From contig NZ_JAKRKC020000001.1 of NCBI RefSeq assembly GCF_022664455.2, positions 1,364,001-1,428,000 of the forward strand: a DNA stretch of 64,000 nucleotides, given 5' to 3'. Origin of the DNA: Actinomadura luzonensis. Lineage in GTDB: Bacteria; Actinomycetota; Actinomycetes; Streptosporangiales; Streptosporangiaceae. Positions 1 through 7,510 of this stretch are shown here, one piece after another. The number at the start of each line of letters is the position of its first letter. Positions within the stretch are counted from its first letter, which is position 1. Under the pieces are notes generated by a model. That model was not told where the DNA came from and did no database searches. It saw only the letters and a program-made list of their open reading frames with translations. Made by a program: the position numbers and the translations under genes.

Positions 1-141
1 CACGTTCAGGAAGTCCAGCCCGACCAGCCCGGCTCCCGGCAGGAACACCACGGCGGGCCCGCCCTCGCCCGACCGGTGGAGCGCCAGCCGCCGCCCCGCC
101 ACCTCGTACGTCCGCCCCAGCGGCGGCGTCTTCTCACTCAT
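1..141 (-). CDS. Alpha/beta hydrolase, N-terminal part only
   Basis: This is the first 47 codons of a gene that continues beyond the left edge. Its ATG lies at 141-139. The fragment reads as an opening beta-strand pair (RTYEVAGRRLALHRSG) followed by the oxyanion-type strand and loop VVFLPGAGLVGLDFL. This is the usual beginning of an alpha/beta hydrolase, with PGAG in place of the common HG motif. The nucleophile elbow and catalytic His are outside the window, so substrate and activity cannot be judged. It is transcribed divergently from the ArsR-like regulator at 199, with a perfect palindrome in the short gap, so it is probably that regulator's target. Confidence 0.6.
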   Translation of the reverse strand, partial: MSEKTPPLGRTYEVAGRRLALHRSGEGGPAVVFLPGAGLVGLDFLNV

Positions 142-153
142 GTCCACCTACCA

Positions 154-170
154 TTCTCAATCGCTGAGAA
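154..170. promoter_or_regulatory. Palindromic operator between hydrolase and ArsR-like gene
   Basis: A perfect inverted repeat, TTCTCA-N5-TGAGAA, sits in the 57-bp gap between the two divergent start codons. Its position suggests that the ArsR-like protein binds here and controls both genes. The palindrome is seen; the regulatory role is inferred. Confidence 0.55.
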
Positions 171-198
171 CATTATCGTGCCATGAGACCATTAAGGA

Positions 199-735
199 AT
201 GGAAGCGCTCGAACTCTTCGCCCACCCCGTACGCATGCGCATCATCCACGCGATGTCCGGCGACCGCGTCTTCACCACCGCCGCCCTGGGAGACCTGCTG
301 CCCGACGTGTCCAAGGCGACCCTCTACCGCCACGTCGGCGTGCTGGCCGAAGCCGGCGTCCTGGAGGTGGCCGGCGAGGAACGGGTGCGCGGCGCGGTCG
401 AACGCCGCTACCGGCTGCGCCGCGACCGCGCGGCCGTGGACGCCGAGATGGTCGCCTCCGTCACCCCCGAGGACCACCGCCGCATCTTCGCCGCCGCCGT
501 CGCGACCCTGCTCGCCGAGTTCCACGCCTACCTCGACCGCGACGGCGCCGACCCGGTCGCCGACCTCGTCGGCTACCGCCAGCACGCCCTCTGGCTGAAC
601 CCGGCCGAGCTGTCCGACCTCATCGAACGCCTCCGCGCCGCGATCATCCCCCACCTCACCCACGACCCGGCCCCCGACCGCACCCGCTACCTCCTCAGCC
701 CCATCCTCTTCCCCATCGAGGAACGCCGGCCCTGA
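199..735 (+). CDS. ArsR-type winged-helix transcriptional regulator
   Basis: A 178-aa DNA-binding regulator. Residues 1-70 form a winged helix that begins MEALELFAHPVRMRII, the standard ArsR/HTH_20 opening, with recognition-helix sequence DVSKATLYRHVGVLAEAGVL. The remaining 100 residues are a helical C-terminal domain as found in larger ArsR-like regulators of this type. No metal-binding cysteine pair is visible, so metal sensing is unlikely. The ATG directly abuts an AAGGA at 194-198 and an in-frame stop lies just upstream. The start is therefore fixed, but the ribosome-binding spacing is abnormal and translation may be leaderless. It probably represses itself and the divergent hydrolase through the palindrome at 154-170. 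Confidence 0.8.
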   Translation: MEALELFAHPVRMRIIHAMSGDRVFTTAALGDLLPDVSKATLYRHVGVLAEAGVLEVAGEERVRGAVERRYRLRRDRAAVDAEMVASVTPEDHRRIFAAAVATLLAEFHAYLDRDGADPVADLVGYRQHALWLNPAELSDLIERLRAAIIPHLTHDPAPDRTRYLLSPILFPIEERRP

Positions 736-828
736 CCCCGTCCCCACCCGAGGGACGCCGGCCGCCGAGAACCTGTCCACGGGGTGCGGGAGACAACAGG
801 GTGACCGACCAACCCCTAAGGAGGGCCG

Positions 829-2082
829 TTGACCCTCGAGACGGCCGAGATCGACGACGCCGAGCTGATCAGGCGATCCGTCGGCGACCCGGAACAGTTC
901 GCCGCCCTGTTCGACGCGTACGACCTGGCGGTCCCGCTGGCCCGCCCCAGGCTGTACGGCATCGCCACCACGCTCGTCGCCCGGCACCGGCGGCAGGAGG
1001 AGCGCCTGCTCCGCGCGCTGGCCCGGACCGGCGTGGACCCCCTGCCCGAGCCCATCGCCGACACCGTGGTGCGGCGGGTCGCCGCGCAGGACAAGGAGCG
1101 CGAGCTGGCCCGGGCGCTGGCGTCGCTGTCGCGCGACGACCGCGACGTGCTCCTGCTGGTGGCGTGGGAGGGCCGCGACCGCCTCCTGGCGGCCGCCCGC
1201 GCCCTCGACGCGCACCAGGAGCCCTCGCGGCACCACAAACCGCACCTCGGGCGGCACCTCGGGCGGCGGCTGGCGCTCGCGAGCGCGCTGGCCGTCGCGA
1301 TCGGCGCCGGCGTGATCGTGGCGAACGACCGGCCGCACGCGATGCCGGTCGCGAACGTACGGGAGCTCGGCGAACGCGCCGCCCGAGCCGCCTACGACCA
1401 CGACTACGACGACCGCGGACAGGCGCCGAACCCCGGCCAGTGGCTGTACGTCAAGCAACTCCAGGCCCCTCAGTCCGCGGACGGCGGCTACGGCGTGGAC
1501 CTGTCCAGGCGCGAGATCGGGGAGGAGTGGAACAGCGTGGACGGCCTCCAGACCGCGGCCCTGTTCCCCAACGGCAAGCTCCTGGTACAGGGCAACCACC
1601 CAGGACTGAGCGCGGCCGAGCTGGCCCGCCGGCCGGTCACTCCGGAAGGACTGCTCGCGAAGATCCGCCAGAAGCTGGCGGACATGCACATCTCGTGGAC
1701 GGGAACCGATGCGCCGCCCTCGATGGATGAGCGGCTCTTCCAGGCCGTCTACCAGATCATGGGCACCCAGGCGCTGCCCCCGGAGGTGCGGGCGGCACTG
1801 TTCCGCGGCCTCGCCACCATCCCCGGGGTGAGCGTCAACCAGAACGCCGTGGACGCCGACGGCCGGCAGGGCGTCGCGTTCAGCTACAGCGACGGATGGA
1901 CCCGCTACGACCTCATCCTGGACCCGGTGGACTTCCGCTTCCTCGGCACGTACGGGGTGACCGTCCGGGACCGCACCGTCGACCACACCGACAGCCCCAG
2001 CCAGTTCGTCAAGGCCGGCACACCCCTCACCCTCACCGCCCTGCTGGACACCAAGGTGGTGGACGCCCCAGGCCGGAAATGA
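829..2082 (+). CDS. Fusion of a reduced ECF sigma factor with a CU044_5270-type membrane protein
   Basis: A 417-aa protein starting at TTG 829 behind a strong AAGGAGG (818-824). Residues 7-26 match the start of ECF sigma region 2 (ELIRRSVGDPEQFAALFD). A short LYGIATTLVARHRRQEE segment and then LASLSRDDRDVLLLVAWEG follow, matching the region 2/4 linker and the first helix of region 4. The core of region 2 and the whole region 4 helix-turn-helix are missing. The chain then runs into one transmembrane segment (about residues 142-165) and an extracellular domain of the CU044_5270 family, normally a separate gene beside an ECF sigma factor. The reading frame is intact, so two genes seem to have been joined by in-frame deletion. 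It cannot act as a normal sigma factor. It may be a membrane-tethered relic or simply decaying. Confidence 0.7.
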   Translation: MTLETAEIDDAELIRRSVGDPEQFAALFDAYDLAVPLARPRLYGIATTLVARHRRQEERLLRALARTGVDPLPEPIADTVVRRVAAQDKERELARALASLSRDDRDVLLLVAWEGRDRLLAAARALDAHQEPSRHHKPHLGRHLGRRLALASALAVAIGAGVIVANDRPHAMPVANVRELGERAARAAYDHDYDDRGQAPNPGQWLYVKQLQAPQSADGGYGVDLSRREIGEEWNSVDGLQTAALFPNGKLLVQGNHPGLSAAELARRPVTPEGLLAKIRQKLADMHISWTGTDAPPSMDERLFQAVYQIMGTQALPPEVRAALFRGLATIPGVSVNQNAVDADGRQGVAFSYSDGWTRYDLILDPVDFRFLGTYGVTVRDRTVDHTDSPSQFVKAGTPLTLTALLDTKVVDAPGRK

Positions 2083-2103
2083 CCTGCCGACGGGGCCGGC
2101 GGC

Positions 2104-3927
2104 TCAGTCTCCGGCGACCGCGACGAACCCCGTCCCCGCCCGGTAGTTCGGCGACTGGTGCCGGAAGTAGGTGTTGTACACCTCGCAATACCTCCCGCCC
2201 CGCTCCAGCAGCGTCGCGTGGTCGCCTTCCTCCACGATCCGCCCGTGGTCGAGCACGATGATGCGGTCGACGTGCTCGATCGTGGACAGCCGGTGCGCGA
2301 TGACGATCGACGTGCGCCCGGCCAGCACGGTGTCGAGGCCCTCCTGGATCTGCGCCTCGGTCAGCGGGTCGACGCTGGCGGTGGCCTCGTCCAGGACGAC
2401 GATCGCCGGGTCCTGGACGAGCAGCCGGGCGAGCGCGACGAGCTGCCGCTGCCCCATGGACAGCGCCCGCCCGTGCTCGCCGACGTCGGTGCTCAGGCCG
2501 TTCGGCAGGGCGTCGATCCAGTCGCCGCCGCCCACCGCCTCGGCGGCGCGCCGCACCTCCTCGTCGTCCGCCTCGGGACGCGGGTAGCGGATGTTGTCGG
2601 CCACCGTGCCGCTGAACAGGAACGGGGCCTGCGGCACCGCCCCGATCTGCCGCCGGTAGGCGCCCAGCTCCAGGGTGCGGATGTCGTGCCCGTCGATGAA
2701 CAGGCCGCCGTCCTGGAACTCGTAGAAGCGGGTGATCAGCTTGCTGAGCGTCGACTTACCCGCCCCGGTGTGGCCGACGAGCGCGACCGTCTCCCCGGCC
2801 GCGATGGTCAGGTCAAAATCGCGCAGCACGGGGCTGGCCGGGTCGTAGCCGAACGTGACGCCGCGGAACTCGATGCGTCCGGCCAGCCTGCCGACCTGCC
2901 GCGCGTCGGTCTGCACCACCCGGGGCGGCGCGTCGATCAGCGCGAAGACCCGCTCGCTGGCCGACAGCCCCTGCTGGAACTGCGACCAGAACGCCGCGAT
3001 CGACGTCAGCGGGAACCAGAACAGCGACACGCTCTGCAGGAACAGGTACCAGTCGCCGGCCGTCAGCCCGCCCGCCACCACCCGCGCCCCGCCGAGCTGC
3101 ACGAGCGCCACCGTGGCGAGGCCCGCCACCGTGAACAGCACGGGGAAGATCGTGGAGAAGACGAACCCCTGCCGCAGCGTCACCTGGTAGCTCTGCCGGT
3201 TGATGGGCCGGAACTCGTCGTAGACCTGCCGCTCCTGCCGGAAGTTCTTGGCCACGGCGATGCCGCCCATGGTCTCCTGCAGGTTGGCGTTGACCCGGCT
3301 CAGCGAGCGCTGCGCGCGCCGGGTGCTGACTCTGGCCAGCCGCCGGAACAGCAGCGCCAGCCCGACCACGACCGGCACCACGAGCAGCGTCATCAGCGCG
3401 AGCTGCGCGCTGCGCGCGAACAGCAGCGCCGTGACGAAGCCGACCATCAGTACCTGGCTGATCAGGTCCATCGTCAGCGTGGAGACGGTGGCGAAGTCGT
3501 CGGTGTCGGAGGTGACGCGGCTGACGATGCGGCCGGAGGGCGTCTCGTCGTAGAACGACAGGTCGCGCTCCAGCACCGCGTCGAAGGCGTCCTCGCGCAG
3601 CCGCAGCACGACGTCGCCGGTGACCTGCGCGCTGTGTTTCTGGCGCAGGTAGTTGAAGACCCACGACAGCGCGCCGGTGACCAGGATCGCGGCGGCGAGC
3701 AGCCAGCCGACCTCGCCGATGGTGCCGGCCGCGATGGCGTCGACGGCGAGGCTGCCGATCGCCGGGACGGCCGCCTGGCTCGCCGACAGCAGCACGATCA
3801 TCGTGGCGACCAGCACCATCGCGCCCAGCTTCGGCCGGAAGTAGGACAGGATGCGGCGCAGCAGGTCGCGGTCGTTGTAGGTGCGGTCGTAGTCCTCGGC
3901 GTCGAGGCCGTCCATCAGGAAGCCCAT
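2104..3927 (-). CDS. ABC exporter half-transporter, second subunit
   Basis: A 607-aa fused permease-ATPase. Six membrane helices occupy about residues 30-320 and the nucleotide-binding domain about 350-590. Walker A is GHTGAGKS (385-392), Walker B ends in D513-E514 with the catalytic Glu present, and the H-loop is IAHRLS. The ABC signature is altered to LSMGQ (489-493). Its partner gene upstream has the complementary change, as expected of a heterodimeric exporter of the TM287/288 or BmrCD type with one degenerate and one active ATP site. Its ATG overlaps the upstream stop (TGATG), so the two are translationally coupled. The substrate is unknown; a drug, lipid or peptide are all possible. Confidence 0.9.
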   Translation of the reverse strand: MGFLMDGLDAEDYDRTYNDRDLLRRILSYFRPKLGAMVLVATMIVLLSASQAAVPAIGSLAVDAIAAGTIGEVGWLLAAAILVTGALSWVFNYLRQKHSAQVTGDVVLRLREDAFDAVLERDLSFYDETPSGRIVSRVTSDTDDFATVSTLTMDLISQVLMVGFVTALLFARSAQLALMTLLVVPVVVGLALLFRRLARVSTRRAQRSLSRVNANLQETMGGIAVAKNFRQERQVYDEFRPINRQSYQVTLRQGFVFSTIFPVLFTVAGLATVALVQLGGARVVAGGLTAGDWYLFLQSVSLFWFPLTSIAAFWSQFQQGLSASERVFALIDAPPRVVQTDARQVGRLAGRIEFRGVTFGYDPASPVLRDFDLTIAAGETVALVGHTGAGKSTLSKLITRFYEFQDGGLFIDGHDIRTLELGAYRRQIGAVPQAPFLFSGTVADNIRYPRPEADDEEVRRAAEAVGGGDWIDALPNGLSTDVGEHGRALSMGQRQLVALARLLVQDPAIVVLDEATASVDPLTEAQIQEGLDTVLAGRTSIVIAHRLSTIEHVDRIIVLDHGRIVEEGDHATLLERGGRYCEVYNTYFRHQSPNYRAGTGFVAVAGD

Positions 3928-5765
3928 CAGAGCGCCCCTCCCTGCTCGCCCGCCAGCACGGCGGGACCGTCCTCCTGCGTGTCGACCTCGTCGTAGTGGG
4001 AGAACACCCGCCGGTAGAGCCGGCTGCGCGCGATCAGCTCGTCGTGCGTGCCGAAGTCGACGACCTGCCCGCGCCGCAGCAGCAGCACCTTGTCGGCCCA
4101 GCGGATCTGCGAGAGCCGGTGCGTGATCAGCAACGTCGTGCGCCCCTCCAGGATGCGCCCGATGGCCTGCTGGATCTTGTCCTCGGTGGCCGAGTCGATG
4201 GCGCTGGTGGAGTCGTCGAGGACGAGGATCGCCGGGTCGGTGAGCAGCGCCCGCGCGATGGCCAGCCGCTGCCGCTGCCCGCCGGAGAGCGTGACGCCGC
4301 GCTCGCCGATCACGGTGTCGTAGCCGTCGTCCAGCTCCGCGATGAACTCGGCGGCCTGCGCGTCCTCGGCGGCCTGCGCCACCGCCTCCTGGTCGGCGCG
4401 CTGGCCCAGGCTGAACGCGATGTTCTCCCTGACCGGCCGGGAGAACAGCACGATGTCCTGCTCGATGGTGGAGATCTGGGAGCGCAGCGAGTCGAGGTCC
4501 CACTCGCGCACGTCGACGCCGTCGACCAGGACGCGCCCGGCGGTGACGTCGTAGATGCGCGGCACGAGCTTGGTGAGCGTGCTCTTGCCCGACCCGGTCT
4601 CGCCGACGATCGCGACCGTCTCGCCCGGCCGCACGGTGAACGACACGCCGCGCAGCGCCGGCTCGCCGCCGCCCTCGTCGTAGCCGAAGCTGACGTCCTC
4701 GAAGACGATCTCGCCGCTGATGGGCGCGGCGTGCCCGGCGGCGCGCTGCTCGATCTCGCTGTCGGCGGTCATGATGTCGAGGATGCGGCGCGCGGAGACG
4801 ACGCCGATCTGCATGAGCGAGAACGTGAAGATCGACATCTGGGTGGGGAACCCGAGCATGCCCATGAGCCCCATGAACGCGACCAGCTCGCCCACGCTGA
4901 TCGCGCCGGCGCCGTGGAGGGCGAGGGCGTGCCAGAGCGCGCCCGCCATCGCGGCCGAGAACAGCAGGGTCGGCAGGTAGCGGGCCTGCACCAGCCCGTT
5001 GCGCACGAACGAGTCGCGGTAGCGCCGCGCGTTGGCCCGGAACCGCAGCCGTTCCTGCCCCTCCTGCGCGGTCACCTTGATCACCTCGATGCCGCGCACG
5101 GCCTGGCTGAGCCCGGCGTTGAGCTCGCCGAACTCCTCCCGCATGCGCGTCGCCACCGGGTTGAGCCGGCGCATGTAGTGCCGCAGCGCGAGCGCGAACA
5201 CCACCGCGAACACCCCGGGCACCAGCAGCAGCCGCGGGTCGATGGCCGCGATGAAGAACAGCGGGACGACGCCGGTCAGCCCCGAGTCGACGATGAGGTC
5301 GGCCCCCGGCGTGATCATGATGGAGAGCTGGCGGATGTCGTTGGCGGCGCGGGCCATGAGGTCGCCGACCCGCTGCCGGTTGTGGAAGGTCTGGCTCTTG
5401 CCGAGCAGGCTCACGTACAGCTCGTCGCGCGCGTCGCGTTCGAGCCGCTTGGCCAGCACCTCGCTGGACAGCCGCGCCACCAGGTCGAACACGCCGCGCG
5501 CGAGCACGACCGCGAGCAGCGCGAGCGCGATCAGCCCGAGCGCGTCCAGCGGCGCGCCCCGGTGCCCGAGCACGGCGTCGAAGGCGTCGCCGGTGAACTG
5601 CGGCACCATGGCGTTGAGCGTGGTCATCACGACCGACCCGCCGAGGAACCCGACGAGCTGGAACGGATGCCGCCGCAGGTGCGACCAGAGCCACCGCACC
5701 GGCCCGCGCCGGTCGTGCCGCGGCCCGGACACGGAGAACTCCGCGTTGCTGTGTGTCACTGGCAC
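3927..5765 (-). CDS. ABC exporter half-transporter, first subunit
   Basis: A 612-aa fused permease-ATPase, first gene of a two-gene operon, with GTG start at 5765. The membrane domain covers about residues 35-325. The nucleotide-binding domain carries Walker A GETGSGKS (388-395), a consensus signature LSGGQ (493-497) and an H-loop with His549. The Walker B motif is ILVLDD, with Asp518 replacing the catalytic Glu. Together with the LSMGQ of the partner, this places both defects in the same composite ATP site, leaving one hydrolytic site per heterodimer. Nothing nearby identifies a substrate. The divergent GH18-like gene starts 160 bp away. Confidence 0.9.
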   Translation of the reverse strand: MPVTHSNAEFSVSGPRHDRRGPVRWLWSHLRRHPFQLVGFLGGSVVMTTLNAMVPQFTGDAFDAVLGHRGAPLDALGLIALALLAVVLARGVFDLVARLSSEVLAKRLERDARDELYVSLLGKSQTFHNRQRVGDLMARAANDIRQLSIMITPGADLIVDSGLTGVVPLFFIAAIDPRLLLVPGVFAVVFALALRHYMRRLNPVATRMREEFGELNAGLSQAVRGIEVIKVTAQEGQERLRFRANARRYRDSFVRNGLVQARYLPTLLFSAAMAGALWHALALHGAGAISVGELVAFMGLMGMLGFPTQMSIFTFSLMQIGVVSARRILDIMTADSEIEQRAAGHAAPISGEIVFEDVSFGYDEGGGEPALRGVSFTVRPGETVAIVGETGSGKSTLTKLVPRIYDVTAGRVLVDGVDVREWDLDSLRSQISTIEQDIVLFSRPVRENIAFSLGQRADQEAVAQAAEDAQAAEFIAELDDGYDTVIGERGVTLSGGQRQRLAIARALLTDPAILVLDDSTSAIDSATEDKIQQAIGRILEGRTTLLITHRLSQIRWADKVLLLRRGQVVDFGTHDELIARSRLYRRVFSHYDEVDTQEDGPAVLAGEQGGAL

Positions 5766-5925
5766 CGCCCCCGACCGCGGCTCGTTGGACTTCGAACCTG
5801 CTTTCTATCAGGGGCGGCCGACAGTTTCCCAACGGGTTTTACCCGTCCCAGAAGTCCAGGTCTTGTCACTTTGGGTATCAATAAGGGATACGAAGCGTAA
5901 CCTCCCTCGCCCGAAGGATCCGCCC

Positions 5926-6657
5926 TTGCCCCACCACGCACCGACCGTCCCCCGCCTCGTCGTGCGCTACCTGACGCACCACGACTGCGGGCTCTACGTC
6001 TGCCCGCTCCCCCTGGCCGAGCGCCGCACCGGCGTCACCCATCTGGTGGTCGGCCCGCCCCGCGACCAGGACCTCGTCCAGATGTGGGACGACGTCCGCG
6101 TTCTGCGGGCCGACGGGATCCGCGTCCTCGCCCAGCTCGACGAGCCCCTCGCCCGGGACTACCCGGCCCTGCGCCGCTACCTCCTGCGGCACCGCTTCGA
6201 CGGCGCCGACCTCTGCCTCCCCCGCCCCGCCGCCCTGGCCGGCCGCCTGCGTGCCGACCTCGGCCCCGGCTTCCTCCTCACGGTGACGGCCCCCGCCACC
6301 GCCCTGGCCGGCGGCGACCCCGACCTCGACGCGCTGTGCGCGGACCGCCGTACGGACATCGCCTGGTTCACCGCCCTGCTGTTCGACGACCACGGCACCC
6401 CGGCCGACTACGAGGCCGTCGTCGCCCGCGGCCTCGTCCCCGCCGCGCGGCTGGTCGCGGCCTTCCCCACCAGCCCGGACAACGCCCGCGCCGGCTACGT
6501 CCCGCCGGACCGGCTCACCGCCATCGTCCGCGACCTGCTGCGCCGCCACCCCGACCTGGGCGGCGTGGACGGCTGGGAGTACTACAACGCCCTCCCCGGC
6601 GGCACGGACGCCCCCTGGCTCTGGGCCGAGCTCGTCCACGCCGCTCTGCACCCGTGA
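5926..6657 (+). CDS. GH18/chitinase-like TIM-barrel protein lacking the catalytic motif
   Basis: A 243-aa protein. I chose TTG 5926 because GAAGGA (5913-5918) lies 7 bases upstream; the open frame extends further back but overlaps the divergent ABC gene. The order of strands and the C-terminal GGVDGWEYYNALPGG...PWLWAEL resemble the last strands of glycoside hydrolase family 18 barrels. The position expected for the DxxDxDxE catalytic motif reads FDGADLCLPRP, so the acid/base residue is absent. No signal peptide is visible, so it is probably cytoplasmic. A carbohydrate-binding or non-enzymatic barrel is the likely reading; family membership is moderately supported. The DUF574 gene follows after 74 bp on the same strand. 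Confidence 0.55.
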   Translation: MPHHAPTVPRLVVRYLTHHDCGLYVCPLPLAERRTGVTHLVVGPPRDQDLVQMWDDVRVLRADGIRVLAQLDEPLARDYPALRRYLLRHRFDGADLCLPRPAALAGRLRADLGPGFLLTVTAPATALAGGDPDLDALCADRRTDIAWFTALLFDDHGTPADYEAVVARGLVPAARLVAAFPTSPDNARAGYVPPDRLTAIVRDLLRRHPDLGGVDGWEYYNALPGGTDAPWLWAELVHAALHP

Positions 6658-6731
6658 GGCGTACCCTGTCCCTCGTTCCTCCGCCCCTCGTGGGGACGGG
6701 CCCCTGTCACCACCTCGTGAAGGAGCCACCT

Positions 6732-7475
6732 ATGTCGCACGGCGAACGCGAGCGAGCTCCAGGCGGGATCGACGTCACCAGGCCCAGCGTGTCCAGGGTC
6801 TACGACGCCCTGCTCGGCGGCACCGAGAACGCCGAGGCCGATCGCCGCATGCTGGCCCAGGTCCTGCTCGTCGCCCCCGACGCCCACGAGGCGGCCTGGA
6901 CGAACCGCATGTTCCTGCGCCGCGTGGTGCGCTACCTGGCCGGGCAGTGCGGCGTCCGCCAGTTCCTCGACATCGGCTCCGGCCTGCCGACACAGGGCAA
7001 CGTGCACGAGATCGCGCAGGCCACGGACCCGCGCTCCCGCGTCGTCTACGTGGACCACGACCCGCTCGTGCTGGTGCACGGGCAGGCGCTCCTGGCCTCC
7101 GACGCCAGCACCGTCGTGGTCGAGGCCGACCTCCGCCGGCCGGTCGAGATACTGACGCACCCGCAGGTCCGGCGGCTGATCGACTTCGACTGGCCGGTCG
7201 GGCTGCTGCTGTTCGGCATCCTGCACCACCTCACGGACGACGAGGACCCGGCGGGCATCGTCTCCGAGCTGGTGGAGGCCCTGCCCTCGGGCAGCTACGT
7301 CGCCGTCTCCCACTTCTTCGACCCGGGCCCGGCCGCCCCGGACGTGAGCAGGCAGGTGGCCACCGCCGAGCTGCTGTTCAACCGGCACCGATGGAGACCG
7401 CACCGGCCGGCGCTCTCCCCGCGCCTGGGCACCGCGCACGAGACATTGATCGGCGGCGTCGCGTGCAAATTATGA
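6732..7475 (+). CDS. DUF574-type SAM-dependent methyltransferase, shortened C-terminus
   Basis: A 247-aa protein with an AAGGAG site 5 bases before the ATG. It opens with IDVTRPSVSRVYDALLGG, the hallmark of the actinobacterial DUF574 (S-adenosyl methyltransferase) family. It has the SAM-binding strand and loop FLDIGSGLPTQ near residue 80 and the acidic end of strand 2 at VVYVDHDPLV. Family members generally run about 265-280 residues. The usual segment before the final RWRP (an ARFFDGL-like helix and strand) is missing here: TAELLFNRHRWRPHRP joins two parts that are normally apart, which suggests an in-frame deletion. The substrate of this family is unknown. It ends just before the RiPP operon, but a promoter-like sequence separates them. 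Confidence 0.8.
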   Translation: MSHGERERAPGGIDVTRPSVSRVYDALLGGTENAEADRRMLAQVLLVAPDAHEAAWTNRMFLRRVVRYLAGQCGVRQFLDIGSGLPTQGNVHEIAQATDPRSRVVYVDHDPLVLVHGQALLASDASTVVVEADLRRPVEILTHPQVRRLIDFDWPVGLLLFGILHHLTDDEDPAGIVSELVEALPSGSYVAVSHFFDPGPAAPDVSRQVATAELLFNRHRWRPHRPALSPRLGTAHETLIGGVACKL

Positions 7476-7476
7476 T
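7446..7476 (+). promoter_or_regulatory. Candidate promoter for the RiPP-like operon
   Basis: TTGATC (7446-7451) and TATGAT (7471-7476) are separated by 19 bp at the extreme 3' end of the methyltransferase gene. The -10 matches the housekeeping consensus at five of six bases. A start near 7483 would give a leader of about 28 bases to the ThiF gene. The elements are seen; use as a promoter is inferred. Confidence 0.45.
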
Positions 7477-7510
7477 TGACGCCGGCCAGGAGAATGTCCA
7501 CCATCGGTGA

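Noticed and set aside
157..1986. Long minus-strand open frame under the ArsR-like and sigma-fusion genes
   Set aside because: Its translation is low-complexity Val/Gly/Arg without domains, while the plus-strand frames hold clear families and ribosome-binding sites. It is typical of GC-rich shadow frames.
2104..5832. A 1242-codon open frame on the minus strand across both ABC genes
   Set aside because: Only its second half (from 3927) is the real ABC subunit; the first half is an Arg/Ala-rich shadow of the other subunit, which is coded in a different frame with all its motifs.
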